Shown: positions 51,138 to 61,299 of the stretch, piece by piece
Layout: every line of letters begins with the position of its first letter
How positions within the stretch are numbered: position 1 is the first letter of the stretch
Origin: Isochrysis galbana
Lineage: Eukaryota > Haptophyta > Isochrysidales > Isochrysidaceae
Direction of reading: 5' to 3'
NCBI GenBank assembly: GCA_018136815.1
Contig: CM030942.1
Coordinates: 1,241,797-1,305,796, forward strand
Length of the DNA: 64,000 nucleotides
The notes under the pieces: generated by a model
What the model saw: only the letters and a program-made list of their open reading frames with translations
Database searches by the model: none
Told to the model about the DNA's origin: nothing
Translations under genes and position numbers: made by a program

Positions 51138-52469
51138 CTATCCGTACGAGGTGGTTGAGATGTCAGAAGTTGCTTGGACGAATGCTTCGCTTTTCATGTG
51201 CTGTCTCTGCTCTAACATCCATGCATCCAGCTCGGCGTTGTAAGCCGCCTCCTCATCTGAACCCTCCGAGCCCATCTCTGCTTCATCGGATATGTTTCCG
51301 CCTCCCGCAAAGCCAATCTCCCTATCGTAATCGCTCATACTCATTGCTTGCACCCGTTCTCGAATTGGACTAACAACCGTTGTTTGACCGCCTCGAAGGC
51401 GCGATCGGCCGCTTCTCTCTGGTCCTGTGAACATTGCACCCGCCATGGGAAATGTGGCTGCCATTGGGTCAAGAGCAGGAGGCGGCACCTCTGCCAATTT
51501 GGCGATCTCGTGTGCGAGGACAGGAGCGACCGAGAGTACAACTAGCTTCTTACGAACAGGATGATCACGAGGGATGTGAAATGGGATTGAGTTGGTGACA
51601 ACAGCAGTCGTGAGCTCGGAATTGGCGATGTCGTTTATGGCTGTTCCAGAGAAGATCCCATGTGTTGCGACAGCGAAGACACGCGAGGCGCCATGCTGGA
51701 GCAACACCTCAGTCGAGCGTGATATCGTCTTGCCCGTGTCCAATATATCATCAATGATGATGGCGTCACACCCTTCGACCGATCCGATTAGTTCCAGCAT
51801 GCGACGTTGTATGCGCGTAGAGCCCTCTCCCGCGACATAAGTCTTGTGCGGAAGGAGCATTGCTAGACCCGGGCGATCGCTTGGCTGCCGCCCATGCGCT
51901 TCATGAAGCTCAATCAACGAATCGAGGAAAGATTGGGCAAGTCTAACCCCGGACGCATGTGGGGCCACTACCACAGCCCTTCTCAGCCGCCGCTGTGCCC
52001 AAAGATAGCGAGCCGCACTCGGCATGCAAGATCCAGACGCGAAATAGCAGCGCGGGGAGAAGAATCCTGATACCTCCGGCTTATGAGGATCAAGTGTAAT
52101 CACTCCATCGACACCCATCTCCTCGAGGAGTGATGCAAAGTCTGCTGCTGAGACGGGCACGCGAGATGTATGCTTTCGCGCCTGGCGCGCATATGCGTAG
52201 TATGGCAGAACCGCTGTAATGCGCTCAGCACTTGCGCGGCGCAATGCCGAGATGAGGAGTGTGAGCTCGATGAGGTGTGCGTTGACGTCCTCTCCTCGAC
52301 AGACCACTACGTAGGTGTCTCTCATGCGCACGTTGCTGTCGATGCGGAATGTGGTCTCGCCATCGGTGTAGTCGGAAGAGATAGCGACGGGCGGCACGCC
52401 CAGTACACCACCCACCTCGTCCGTCAGGTGTTCCGCGCCAGTGCCCGCGATGAGCACCACGTGAGACAT
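51138..52469 (-). CDS. PRPS: Divergent ribose-phosphate pyrophosphokinase
   Basis: 443 residues in one exon from ATG 52469 (MSHVVLIAGTG). The PRPP synthetase order is clear: DGETTFRIDSNVRMRDTYVV, LPYYAYARQARK (the ATP-binding R-Q-x-K region), SAADFASLLEEMGVDGVITL and DPHKPEVSGFF (in place of DLHxxQIQGFF), and the PRPP loop IIIDDILDTGKTIS at about 240. It should make PRPP from ribose 5-phosphate and ATP for nucleotide synthesis. Oddities: the flexible catalytic loop usually IDKRR is replaced by LLPHKTYVAGEGSTR, and the regulatory flexible region differs. About 100 extra C-terminal residues are acidic and low complexity. It could be an organelle isoform or a PRPP synthetase-associated (non-catalytic) protein. 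Confidence 0.85.
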   Translation of the reverse strand: MSHVVLIAGTGAEHLTDEVGGVLGVPPVAISSDYTDGETTFRIDSNVRMRDTYVVVCRGEDVNAHLIELTLLISALRRASAERITAVLPYYAYARQARKHTSRVPVSAADFASLLEEMGVDGVITLDPHKPEVSGFFSPRCYFASGSCMPSAARYLWAQRRLRRAVVVAPHASGVRLAQSFLDSLIELHEAHGRQPSDRPGLAMLLPHKTYVAGEGSTRIQRRMLELIGSVEGCDAIIIDDILDTGKTISRSTEVLLQHGASRVFAVATHGIFSGTAINDIANSELTTAVVTNSIPFHIPRDHPVRKKLVVLSVAPVLAHEIAKLAEVPPPALDPMAATFPMAGAMFTGPERSGRSRLRGGQTTVVSPIRERVQAMSMSDYDREIGFAGGGNISDEAEMGSEGSDEEAAYNAELDAWMLEQRQHMKSEAFVQATSDISTTSYG

Positions 52470-53560
52470 GGAGTGCAACTCGGCCGCCGCGCCCTCCCCA
52501 GGCCCCGCCCCCCGGCCCCCTCCTCTCTCGCCGCGCGCGCCATGAATTCTTTATGTACTCACAAGCACCACTAAAAGTAGCAGAAGCAGAACTCGCGCAA
52601 CACGAACTTGGGGTACTCCTAGAGTAGAGATTAGAGAGGGATCGATTGATCCGTCCCCACGGCGGCCAGCGCCGAGTGTGGTGGGGGAGAGAGTGGGGGG
52701 GAGAGAGACCGTCGGAGTTTTATTGTTGTGTTAGTACAACCTTAATGCTGCGGGACCTTAGCCCTTCGACGGCAACGGAGCCCCTACCCCGCGATGGGGG
52801 TGCGCGCGGTTGGCGCATGGCTCGTCCGGTGTATGTGGCAAGGAATGCTAGCGAACAGGATGTCCTACGACGCTATAAGCTATAAGTTCTAACGTGGTAC
52901 CCCCGCCGAGACGCCGAGAGGTCACCGCAATCTTCATGATTCATGACACCAGCGCGAGCGTCGACGCTCAAGCTCAAGGGTGCAACAACACATCACACAT
53001 CATCGAATGGACTCGACGAATTCGATGAAAATCTTTCTTTCGAATTTGTGGCTGCCGAGTGCGCCACACGTTCCCACAACTGGTGGGATCTGGACAATAT
53101 GGTCTGATGGTCTGTCTACACAAATTCTTCAGTGGTGGCCAATGCCAAATCCGCAAGCATTCACCAGTTCAAGTTCAAGGGTGAGAAGGACACTTTACCA
53201 CATCGAATCACTCCAAGCGCCCCTCAGCTCTTACTTCTAGGGCTGTGGGGGTCGTGCGACGAAAGCAACGGCCATCCGCTCTGCACCACGGCGCCGGGCA
53301 AGACGATCCTCGTCGAATCCCCCCGGGCCCCGGGCGCCATCACGCGGAAAGGTCAGCCCGGGCCGCCATGGTACCCACAACTCGCTCAACACGAGCAGGA
53401 AGACTGCCATTGCTATGGGCAAGATACGATCTCAACGGTTCGAGATACTATCTCCGTCTCACATAACTGCCCGTCTATCCTGCTTGTGTCGTGGCAGAAA
53501 ACTGCCTGCCTGTCTTCTTCTCTATCCCACGCCGCGGGCGATTTCCAGGAATCGCGGAAT
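52470..53560. other. Intergenic DNA upstream of the PRPP synthetase gene
   Basis: Probable promoter next to 52470. A plus frame at about 53132-53761 has no domain. I see nothing else that I can support. Confidence 0.4.
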
Positions 53561-53564
53561 CGCA

Positions 53565-53905
53565 GTGTCCCCCGCGCGGGGGAAAAGCCGCAGGGCACCG
53601 TCAGGAAGCTGCAGTTCCCCCCCGGCGCGGGGAGACCGCCAAGAGGCCCGCCAAGAGACCGCCGAGCGTTCCCCGCGCCCCGCGCGGGGGGAAATATCCC
53701 CCGCAGGAAAAGGGCTCCGGGGACGACTCCGCCCGCAGTTCTCCGCAAGGGGGAAAGCTGATGAGGCCTCCCTCCGCTCGCCTAACCTCGCGAGAGGGGG
53801 GGGGCACGTGGGGGAAGCCCTCCGCTGGACGCTCGCGGACGGACGAACTGCTGGCCTCTTCCCCCCCCCGCGCGGGGGGGCGGCCGAACGGTGCAGCAGC
53901 GAAGC
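53565..53905. repeat. Cluster of CCCCCGCGCGGGGG hairpins
   Basis: C-run/GCGC or CG/G-run palindromes occur at about 53570, 53620, 53675, 53695, 53735, 53785 and 53870. The same kind of palindrome is built into the repeat units at 54.2-54.55 and 56.93-57.2 kb. They would form strong hairpins in single strands. Confidence 0.7.
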
Positions 53906-54176
53906 TCACAGTCTGTCACAGTCGACAAACACACACACTCTGACTCTGCTCACGGGGACACTCATGGGCAATTATGTGCCGCGAGCAAGGCGTGCTCTAG
54001 AGTGTCATCACGTTCACGTTGACCGCGTCATGATTCTTAGATCGAAAAATAGAACACCTCCAGCTCAAGCTACAAGCATGCGGTGGATTGTGAATTGTGG
54101 AGCAAATCAAGTCGCGTTCCGTCAAAAGAGGACCACAATCTGTTTTCTTTTTAGTTATGAACAATAGTGGTACAAA

Positions 54177-54540
54177 ACAAAGCTGTGCATAGAAACTTTT
54201 TTTAACATAAAGTCGCCGTATACGAGATGTTTCGTTTACGCAGCACATGTGATTACTTGCAATCATTGAGCACGCCGTGCGTATGCGCATCGACTTCCCC
54301 CTCGCGAGGGCGCCGTGCGTGCGCATAGAAACTTTTTTCCCTAAGGCCCACATTAACGTAAAGTAGCCATATACGAGACGTTTCGTTTGCGCAGCACGTG
54401 TGATTGCTTGCAATCATTGTGCACGCCGTGCGTATGCACATCGGCTCCCCCCCCCGCGGGGCGCCGTGCGTGCGCATAGCAACTTCCAGGAAGGTGCACG
54501 CCGTGCGTTCACTCTTTCCGCGGGGGGACTCTGGACGCAG
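54177..54540 (+). repeat. Left composite inverted-repeat arm (two units)
   Basis: Two head-to-tail units of about 165 bp: GCATAGAAACTTTTTT, CGTATACGAGA(T/C)GTTTCGTT, GTGTGATT, GCACGCCGTGCGTA, and a C-run/CGCG/G-run palindrome. The second unit extends into CTTCCAGGAAGGTGCACGCC and a further palindrome. 54345-54533 is the reverse complement of 56938-57128. Confidence 0.85.
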
Positions 54541-54682
54541 AGGCGGTCGGGAACCGCGGGGGCACCCCTGGGACCGGGGAAAATATTACCGTATATTGCG
54601 AAAACACTAACGTAAACAATCGAGGTCTTGGGGTCTCTCCGCTCCCCCGGGGCCCCCTCCCCCGGGTCCCCTCCTCCCCCTC

Positions 54683-55165
54683 TCATCGACCTACCAGAGA
54701 GAGACGGCTCCTACTGCCTGCCTCCCTCCTCCCTCCTCGCTCACCCTCCAGCTCTCTCCTCGCCCTCGTCTTCCTCACGATGGTGACGACTCGGCGCGCA
54801 TCGGTACGGTCCTCCGTCCTCTCGTCTCGTGCTCCTGCTCGCTGGTTTCGTTCGACTCGCTCGACACCGCCACCTGTCGACTGGACGCCGAGCGCAAGCG
54901 CTGCTCGCACGACTCGTTCCTCTTCCTGCTCCAAGGGCGCGGCGGAGGAGGCGGATCCTGTTCGCGTTCCTGATGCCGAGGAGGAGGCCCTTTCCCCGAC
55001 CGATGAGGCCACCACCACCACCACCGACGAGGACTCCGGGCCTGTGGGCTCGCTCCGCGCCAGCGCGTCCTGAGTCGGGCCGTCCAGGTGGCGCAGCACC
55101 AGAGCCAGCTCGTCCAACGGCAGATGGTCCAGTGAGGAGGTCGAGGGATGCGACGGCCACGCCAT
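54683..55165 (-). CDS. Possible F-box-like protein, truncated
   Basis: Minus frame from ATG 55165 (MAWPSHPSTSSLDHLPLDEL). The segment DHLPLDELALVLRHLDGPTQ has the LPxE-L-IL-x-L pattern of an F-box N-terminus, which in a complete protein would bind Skp1 in an SCF ubiquitin ligase. What follows is low complexity (serine, valine, arginine), without the rest of the F-box or a substrate domain. Composition may simply be GC-rich noise. It lies inside the inverted-repeat unit 54.18-57.29 kb. Upstream of it a 175-bp tandem duplication begins. Confidence 0.3.
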   Translation of the reverse strand: MAWPSHPSTSSLDHLPLDELALVLRHLDGPTQDALARSEPTGPESSSVVVVVASSVGERASSSASGTRTGSASSAAPLEQEEERVVRAALALGVQSTGGGVERVERNQRAGARDERTEDRTDARRVVTIVRKTRARRELEGERGGRREAGSRSRLSLVGR

Positions 55166-55530
55166 AGGGGAGGGGGGGTGTCGCTGCCCTGAATGCTGCG
55201 CGCCAAAAAAAACCTCACGCGCAGCCTTTTTCTTTTGGGACTAATTTCATTCCTCACCGAACACGACATAGTTTCGTCAACACTCGCTTCGGCGCACGCT
55301 CGCTGGCGCGGTTGCGGTGCCGCGCGTGCCCGACGCCATGGGGGGGGGGAGAGCGTTGCTGCCCTGAATGCTGCGCTCCCAAACAAACTCACGCGCTGTC
55401 CGGAGCGAAACGCCTTTTTCTTTTGGGACGAATTTCATTCCTCATCGAAAACAAACTAGTTTCGTCAACACTCGCTCCGGCGCACGCTCGCTGGCGCGGT
55501 TGCGGCGCCGCGCGTGCCCGCACGCGCGCA
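55166..55530. repeat. 175-185 bp direct tandem duplication
   Basis: Two copies, about 55168-55345 and 55346-55527: GCTGCCCTGAATGCTGCGC, CCTTTTTCTTTTGGGAC, AATTTCATTCCTCA, TTTCGTCAACACTCGCT, GCGCACGCTCGCTGGCGCGG. About 88% identical. Confidence 0.9.
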
Positions 55531-55568
55531 AGCCCTCTTGGGCAGCGCGCGCCGCGCTGCGGCGCCTT

Positions 55569-55802
55569 CTACTCGCGGCAGTGCCACACAAACCGCTCCA
55601 CCGGCGAGGTGGAGCTGCAGCTCCGGCGCCAGCGCGGGAGGTGCTCGCTGCAGAGGGCGCACATCCCGTTCCAGTGCGCAAACTTGTCTTGCTCGTACAC
55701 CTTGCGCCCGCCGCGAAACGCGAAGAAGACCGACGACGCCTTCGGAGCGCTCCGGTACGGCCGACCGAGCGCCGCGGCCCGCGAAGCTCGTGCGCCAAGC
55801 AT
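55569..55802 (-). CDS. Small cysteine-containing ORF, unknown
   Basis: 77 codons from ATG 55802. The end, VFFAFRGGRKVYEQDKFAHW then NGMCALCSEHLPRWRRSC and FVWHC, looks protein-like, with CxxC..H and later C-x-C/H pairs that could bind zinc. An upstream exon is possible: the coiled-coil ORF at 55974 ends shortly before, separated by a (CA)n tract that may lie in an intron. No family recognised. Confidence 0.3.
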   Translation of the reverse strand: MLGARASRAAALGRPYRSAPKASSVFFAFRGGRKVYEQDKFAHWNGMCALCSEHLPRWRRSCSSTSPVERFVWHCRE

Positions 55803-55973
55803 ATCAGCGCCGCAAGATGAGGGAAGAGCTGCGGTTCCCTCCACGCCAATGAACAACAAGTGAGCTCCAAGCTCTCTCTCTCCTCCTCTCCCCAAGGTCA
55901 CCACACACATCACACACACACACACACACACACACATGCACACACACTTCGAGGGGGGGGGGGCGCGCTTTCT

Positions 55974-56456
55974 TCACTCCAAGGGAGTCGCACTCAGGGA
56001 CGCGGCGGCCGTCGCCACGAGATCCAGGTTGTCGGCGTGTTCCATGAGGGAGCTGATGGACTCGGCCGTCATTGGCGTCAAGACGGCCGACTCGGCCAAG
56101 CTCTCCACGTGTCTGCACTCCAGCGCCTCGTCGACCCGCCTCCAAAGCCGGTCGTACATGCCGCGATACTGCTCCAACTTCTGGTTGCGCTGAGCATAGC
56201 TCTGTTCCATGCCGCGCATCTTCTTGTCCTGCGCCTCCACGAGCCGCTCCAGCTTGAGGACCCTCATGTGCAGGTCGTCCTCCACGCGTGTGGCCGCCCT
56301 TGCGCGCTTCGAACACGACGAGGCCTTGGCCGTCGCACGTGCGGTCAAGGGAGTGATGGGCACGTCGCCGAGAGGGATGCGCTTATTCGTCACATACGTG
56401 GGGGCCTTCTTGCCCGTCTGCACGCTGATGTTGTCCGTCGAGCAGTCCAGAGTCAT
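55974..56456 (-). CDS. Coiled-coil protein of unknown function
   Basis: 160 codons from ATG 56456 (MTLDCSTDNISVQTGKKAPT). A basic region (about 35-58, ARATAKASSCSKRARAATRV) precedes a coiled coil (about 60-110, DDLHMRVLKLERLVEAQDKK, QRNQKLEQYRGMYDRLWRRV) and an alanine/serine-rich tail. Basic region plus coiled coil would suit a DNA-binding dimer, but no bZIP signature is present. A CAG acceptor-like site immediately upstream (GGTCCCAG) suggests that this may be an internal exon. It lies within the inverted-repeat unit. Composition and amphipathic pattern support real coding; function unknown. Confidence 0.5.
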   Translation of the reverse strand: MTLDCSTDNISVQTGKKAPTYVTNKRIPLGDVPITPLTARATAKASSCSKRARAATRVEDDLHMRVLKLERLVEAQDKKMRGMEQSYAQRNQKLEQYRGMYDRLWRRVDEALECRHVESLAESAVLTPMTAESISSLMEHADNLDLVATAAASLSATPLE

Positions 56457-56929
56457 GACCGTGCGCTCGGGAGACCTGGGACCGTGCGCGAGAAAGGGGG
56501 AGGAGGGGGTGAAAACGAGGAGCGCTGCGCCGCTGTGGTGGGGCAGCCACGCAAGCAGAGGGGAAGCGCGCGCCCAAGCGGGGGGGGGGGGGGGGCGCAC
56601 GCTTCAGCGGGCACGGCACGGTGCAAACGCTGGCCTCACACGGGCGCGAGGAGCGCGCGGCAGGGCGAGGAGAAGAGAGAGAGAGAGCGCGTGGGTGTGT
56701 CACACACATGCAGGGGCGTGGTGGCGGGAGGATACACCTCGAGCGAAGAGCGCGCTGGGAAGGGGGTCTGAGGTACCGCCGAGCTCAGGAGGAAGGGGGC
56801 AGGAGGAAGGGGGCAGGAGGAAGGGCAGGTCCTTCCGCACTTTTCGCCAAGAAGGAACGGCGTGCAGAAAAAGTTGTTATGCTGCATGATGAGTGGCAAT
56901 CACACTTTGTTCCGCCCGTCCTCCGCGCC

Positions 56930-57290
56930 CAGAGTTCCCCCGCGAAAAGAGTGAACGCACGGCGTGCACCTTCCTGGAAGTTGCTATGCGCACGCACGGC
57001 GCCCCCGCGGGGGGTGCGCCGGTGCACATCGCGCCGTGCCCACGCACGGCGTGCACATGTGATTGCAAGTCATCACAGGCGCTGTGTAACGAAACATCTC
57101 TTATATGGCCAGTTTACGTAGTTGTGGGCCGCAGGGGCTACACACATGGAACGGGTTGACATGCGCGCGCACGGCGTATCCGCGGGGGGACCGATGCACA
57201 TCGCGCCGTGCCCATGCACGGCGTGCACCGATGTGATTAGCGAAGAAGCTTTGACGGCCTCTCTCTCTTATAATTTTAACAAGATCTAAT
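56930..57290 (-). repeat. Right composite inverted-repeat arm (two units)
   Basis: 56938-57128 is the reverse complement of 54345-54533 (near 85-90% by eye), including CTTCCTGGAAGTTGCTATGC and the palindrome. A second, more diverged unit occupies about 57129-57260. Confidence 0.85.
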
Positions 57291-57640
57291 GTTAAACAAC
57301 TACAATACAACTGTGGACATTTGATCGCTCAATTCTACTGATGTCCCACTATTGACGGAACGACACCTTCCAAAAAGCAAAAAGCTTAATATTGAAGCTT
57401 GGAGACTGGGCTTGAATAGGCCTGTTGGAGACGTATTGGGGTACTGATTATATGGTAAATGGTGCAATTATATGGTGCAAATATGTGGGGGCGTGGACGC
57501 CCTAGTAGGCCCTAGCAGCCTAGCCGGGTATCTGGATACCCAGAATCCCAGAATACCCAGATGCTTTTTTCACTACCACTATCTAACCGGATAGGGGGTG
57601 GTCACTACCACTATCTAACCAGTTAGGCTTGGGTGAACTA
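57291..57640. other. Intergenic DNA, ATACCCAG and CACTACCACTATCTAACC repeats
   Basis: CACTACCACTATCTAACC is present twice (57571 and 57604). No gene seen. Confidence 0.5.
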
Positions 57641-58181
57641 CCCACAATATCCGGTTAGGCCCAAATCAAAGTGGTTACTAGCCTTATTTGGTATTGAGGT
57701 AGTGTTGAGAACGAGGGACGAGAACGGGAACGAGAACGAGAACGAGAGCGACGAGAACGAAGAACGACAGACGACAGACGGCCAGAGTCCGATGGACCGA
57801 CGAGATGACACCACACTGACGTCAACACTCTCCACACGTATCCTTATCACGGAACGCGCAGGAACCTACTGACAGACCGAACAAGGAAGAGAGCGCCGAC
57901 AAGAGAACGACGGGGCGACGGACGATCCGACGGGGGCGACAGTTACGCACAGGAATAAGGAGGGAATCTTTCGAAAACCCTTAAGTGAGTTGATGAAGAC
58001 CGAAGTAAAATAGCGCCACGATATAATCCAACGGCCAACACCTGAGGGCCTGAGGGGGAATCAGGGTCACACAAGGGGGCGGTTCCTTGCACCGGCGATA
58101 CCTGAACGCGCGACTTAGCAAGGAGGGGACATAGAAACGCAGACGACTTCTAAAACAAAAAGGTCGATCGCGGATGCGACA
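57641..58181 (-). mobile_element. LTR-like fragment, minus orientation
   Basis: On minus starts TGTCGCATCCGCGATCGAC at 58181, as at 18555. Includes the 40-bp segment (57970-58020) that also precedes the LINE insertion at 15418. Contains GAGAACGAGAACG repeats at 57716-57765. Terminal end not defined. Confidence 0.45.
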
Positions 58182-58668
58182 AGCGAGGGAGAGGCAGGGG
58201 AGGCCAGGGCCCAACCCCAGCCTCCTCTGCCACCTGAGTTGGCCTCCAGGAGCCTCCGGGGGTCGCCAGGGGCAGCTGTAGGCCTGTCGCAGGCGCGCCA
58301 TCGCGCCATCGCGCGTGCCTGCAGGAGAGGGGAGAGAGAGCGCGGAGAAGGGGGTGGGCGGAGCGAGAGCTCCGCTCACCGAAAAATAGGTAAGTCCCGC
58401 ACCTGTTTACAGGAGAAGTCGGGACTGAGGACGCCGCCAGCCCGGTAGGCAGAGGAGGAAGGGGGGAACGGATCACCGGGGGGGGGGGGGGCGTGGGCCG
58501 GGGCGTGGGCCACCGGACCATATCTAAGCCCTTCACCCCTATCCCCCTAGTAGTGCACGCGGGGAGCCGCCTGATGGCGGGGGGGGAAGGGCCGGGGGAG
58601 TGGGGGTGTAGAAAGTATGCTACGTGTAGGTAGTGGTTCCATTCGCCGCGAGTGCGGTAAGAATATTA
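58182..58668 (+). mobile_element. 5'-truncated retroposon with 3' hairpin
   Basis: Reverse-complement match to 17421-17880 (GGGGAGGCCAGGGCCC, CGCGCGTGCCTGCAGGAGAG, GAGCGAGAGCTCCGCTCACC, CACCGG, GGGCCACCGGACCATATCT). Ends in CCGCGAGTGCGGTAAGAATA at 58646-58668. It joins the LTR-like fragment abruptly at 58181/58182, as expected for a 5'-truncated insertion. Confidence 0.75.
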
Positions 58669-59369
58669 TGAAGTTTCTTATGAAGGTAGGTTGGCCCTGA
58701 CTCTACAAGGTTAGCAAGGTACCGGCCATCGGCCATGCGAGATCCGCGTGGCCGCAGCCTCACCACCCTCCATCGCTTCGAGGGGGCGAGGGGCGATGTG
58801 ATTTATAGGCTCAATCTGCACTCACACTCAATCACTGAATCCACTAAGATGATAGTGAATCGGACCAGTCGCACATCTCTTCCGAAGCACAAAGGACAAT
58901 CTGCACTGGGCTGACTCTAACGGTCTGCGTCGTGAAAGCGGGGTGGAAACAGCAGCATGAGGCGGAAACAAGCAAGTGCTGCTACACGCGCAGTGCAGTG
59001 AAATTCTCTAGCCTATCTCTTTTTCGGCGCCCGAATGTTGCGCCACACCTCGCTTTGCTAAGGTGGACTTGCAATACATTCGAGAGGTTGTCCGCACACT
59101 TGAGCCTTGGCCAATCGAGGCTTAGACTCTTTGTTCATGTCAAGCGAATCACGATGTGTTGGGTTGCAGCGTGCCGTGAAAGCACCTTGCAAGGTTTCAA
59201 TGCATCCGACGCGGTACAAGCAGCGTAGCAGACCACGGTGGAGTGCTTGAGAACCGCTTTCTCAGACTCCGACTTGAAGTGGACCCGTTGCCTCAGCGCC
59301 TTACGAAAACGCCAACGCACATTGTTGCCCTCCTCCTTCGCAATTGCACATTTTATCAACACACTCGGA
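58669..59369. other. Intergenic DNA and likely CISD gene 3' UTR
   Basis: A 98-codon plus frame (58932-59228) has no recognisable feature. Probably contains the 3' UTR of the CISD gene on minus. Confidence 0.45.
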
Positions 59370-59975
59370 TCAGGACGACTTCATCAACAGCAGCGGGCCA
59401 ACATTGTCGCCAGTCTCCTTGTTATGTTTAGCATGGGAGCCGTCGCAGTATGGCATGTTGCCAGACTTCCAGCAACGGCACATTGCGACGAGACCCTTGT
59501 CTTTGCACATGTCCTCCATCTCTGGTAGCGGGCACTTATGCACAACCTGCATGAAATGTTCAGGGTGCTAAATGAGGGATCCTGAAATTGTGGGTGGCGA
59601 TTGTATCAGCCCACGAGATGGGACCTAAATTTCTCGAATGCAACATCTCGTCACCCCATCATAGACAATTTCTTGCTCAGGCTCAGCCATCTAACGTTCT
59701 CAGTGCACTCTCAGAGACATTTCGGCCACCCAAGCACGCTTGGAACCGCCGCGCCCCTTCCAGCTCTCCTCAGCCAATCCTTCTACCCACCGTGCGCGCA
59801 CCTTCTCTTCTTCTTTTTTGTAGGAATGATTGACCATCGGTTTGCTCTTGGCCGGTGCAAGTAGCACCGCGTAGGTCAGCATACCGAGGACGAGGCCGAG
59901 AGCTAGCCCCACGGCAAGGGATGGCTGATCAAGAGACGCAAAGAATTGTGCCAACGCACTCTCACTCTGCTGCAT
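59370..59975 (-). CDS. CISD: CISD/mitoNEET-type CDGSH iron-sulfur protein
   Basis: Exons 59975-59802 and 59546-59370 (phase 0, 255-bp intron) encode 116 residues, close to the 108-135 of CISD1/CISD2. Residues about 20-42 ([20 protein letters not shown]) form the single membrane anchor; [14 protein letters not shown] corresponds to the linker. Exon 2 starts [18 protein letters not shown] and carries the iron-sulfur motif in [18 protein letters not shown], that is C-x-C-x2-S-x3-P-x-C-D-G-S-H, with three cysteines and one histidine binding a 2Fe-2S cluster. [16 protein letters not shown] that follows is almost diagnostic for CISD1/2. Expected on the outer mitochondrial membrane or ER, facing the cytosol, with roles in redox and iron handling. 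Identity very sure; precise membrane unknown. Confidence 0.95.
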
Positions 59976-60372
59976 CGTTGCGCTCTCGCTCTCTGTCAGC
60001 ACTGCGAACAGGGGCTGTGTGCAAGGGAAGGGGGGAAGGGCGGCGGTGTGGGGCGGGCAGGGCGATCCGACGATTTTGTGCGCTCTCGTCGCTCTCGCTC
60101 GCCACTGGTTGCTCCTCTGGCTCTGCCTTTTTTTTTCTACTCCAGAAGCCAGAGGCATCCGCTTCATGGGTGTGCCCCATTTGTATTGTGTATTGTCTGG
60201 TTTCACAGTTCACAGCAGACAGCAGACATCATTCACATTCACACTCCTCAAAGCTCCGGAATCTTGCTCTATCATTGACGTCAGCGCGGTCGCACCGCGA
60301 ACGCCCCCGCCAGCGACTGAGCGACTGAGACGTCTTCATGTGGGAGAGCATACAGCATATACCACACACAGC
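59976..60372. other. CISD upstream region
   Basis: Probably promoter of the CISD gene. No motif recognised. Confidence 0.4.
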
Positions 60373-60962
60373 GCACGGCGCACGGCCGATTGCCCTTGAC
60401 CAGACTTGCTCCGAGAAGTCACCTAACTTGCCTTGCTTTCTTGCCCTTCCCCTGGCCCAACTTGTCAAAACTTGCTTTTTTGTGAGTGATAACGTGCGTC
60501 ACATTTCACGTTTCCCTTAGCGGGAAAAAAATGAACTATGAACTATAAACTATAAACTCCACAGCAAAAAGGGGGCAAGCAAGCTAGCAAGGGCAAGGGG
60601 TCACCGCCACACTTTATCACAATTGATTGTGGATTGTGGTTGAGAAAGTCGGCGGGGGGAGACCGGGGGAGAGGGGTTGCGTGCGTACGCGCGGCGGGGG
60701 GCGGGGGCGGGGGGGGGGCGAGGGAGCGAGGGGGGGTAGGGGGAGGGGTGGGGTGGGGGGTGCAAGTGCAAAAAGCGTGGTGGTGAAGGGGCCGTACGTA
60801 GTACGGCCGTCCTTACTCTAATAGATAGAGACACTACATTTACCCTAACTTGCGATTACTTGCTTAGGTCTCACCTAACTTGTCAGCATGCTCAGATCTA
60901 CCTAAATTGCGAAAAAACTTGCGGGCAAGTCTGGTCAAGGGCAAACGGCCGACGGCCGCACC
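60373..60962. mobile_element. Possible MITE with CTTGACCAGACTTGC inverted ends
   Basis: CGGCCGATTGCCCTTGACCA then GACTTGC at about 60381-60407 is repeated inverted at about 60928-60954 (26 of 27 bases). AAGTTAGGTGA-type sequence lies just inside both. The interior includes a G-rich tract (60650-60760). No target duplication found. Confidence 0.5.
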
Positions 60963-61299
60963 GCCGGCGCCCCACTCACTCTGCCCGCAGTCCCGCAGTC
61001 CGCAGCTGCAGTTGCGTCTTCTGGGCCAACAACCAACAATGTTGCCTGTTGCCAACAACCAACTATCGCGCTGGTGCCCATGCGGCAACCATCGCGGCTT
61101 GTGCGAGGCAGAGCGCCATCGCCGAACGCATCGCCAGAGTAATCTCAAACGGTTAAGATTCTCTATATTTGCACGCACGCACATTCACGGTAACGCGCGC
61201 GACACTCATAGTAACACAGTAGAGCGCGCGCGACAACCACGTGCAGAGAAATGAGAGAACGACGGGAGAAGAGCCCGTAAGACCCGCGGGGGGGAATTC
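60963..61299. other. Spacer between MITE-like element and LINE copy
   Basis: No gene recognised. Confidence 0.4.

Noticed and set aside
53132..53761. 209-codon plus-strand ORF
   Set aside because: The second half is composed of the C-run/G-run palindromes and the first half has no recognisable feature.
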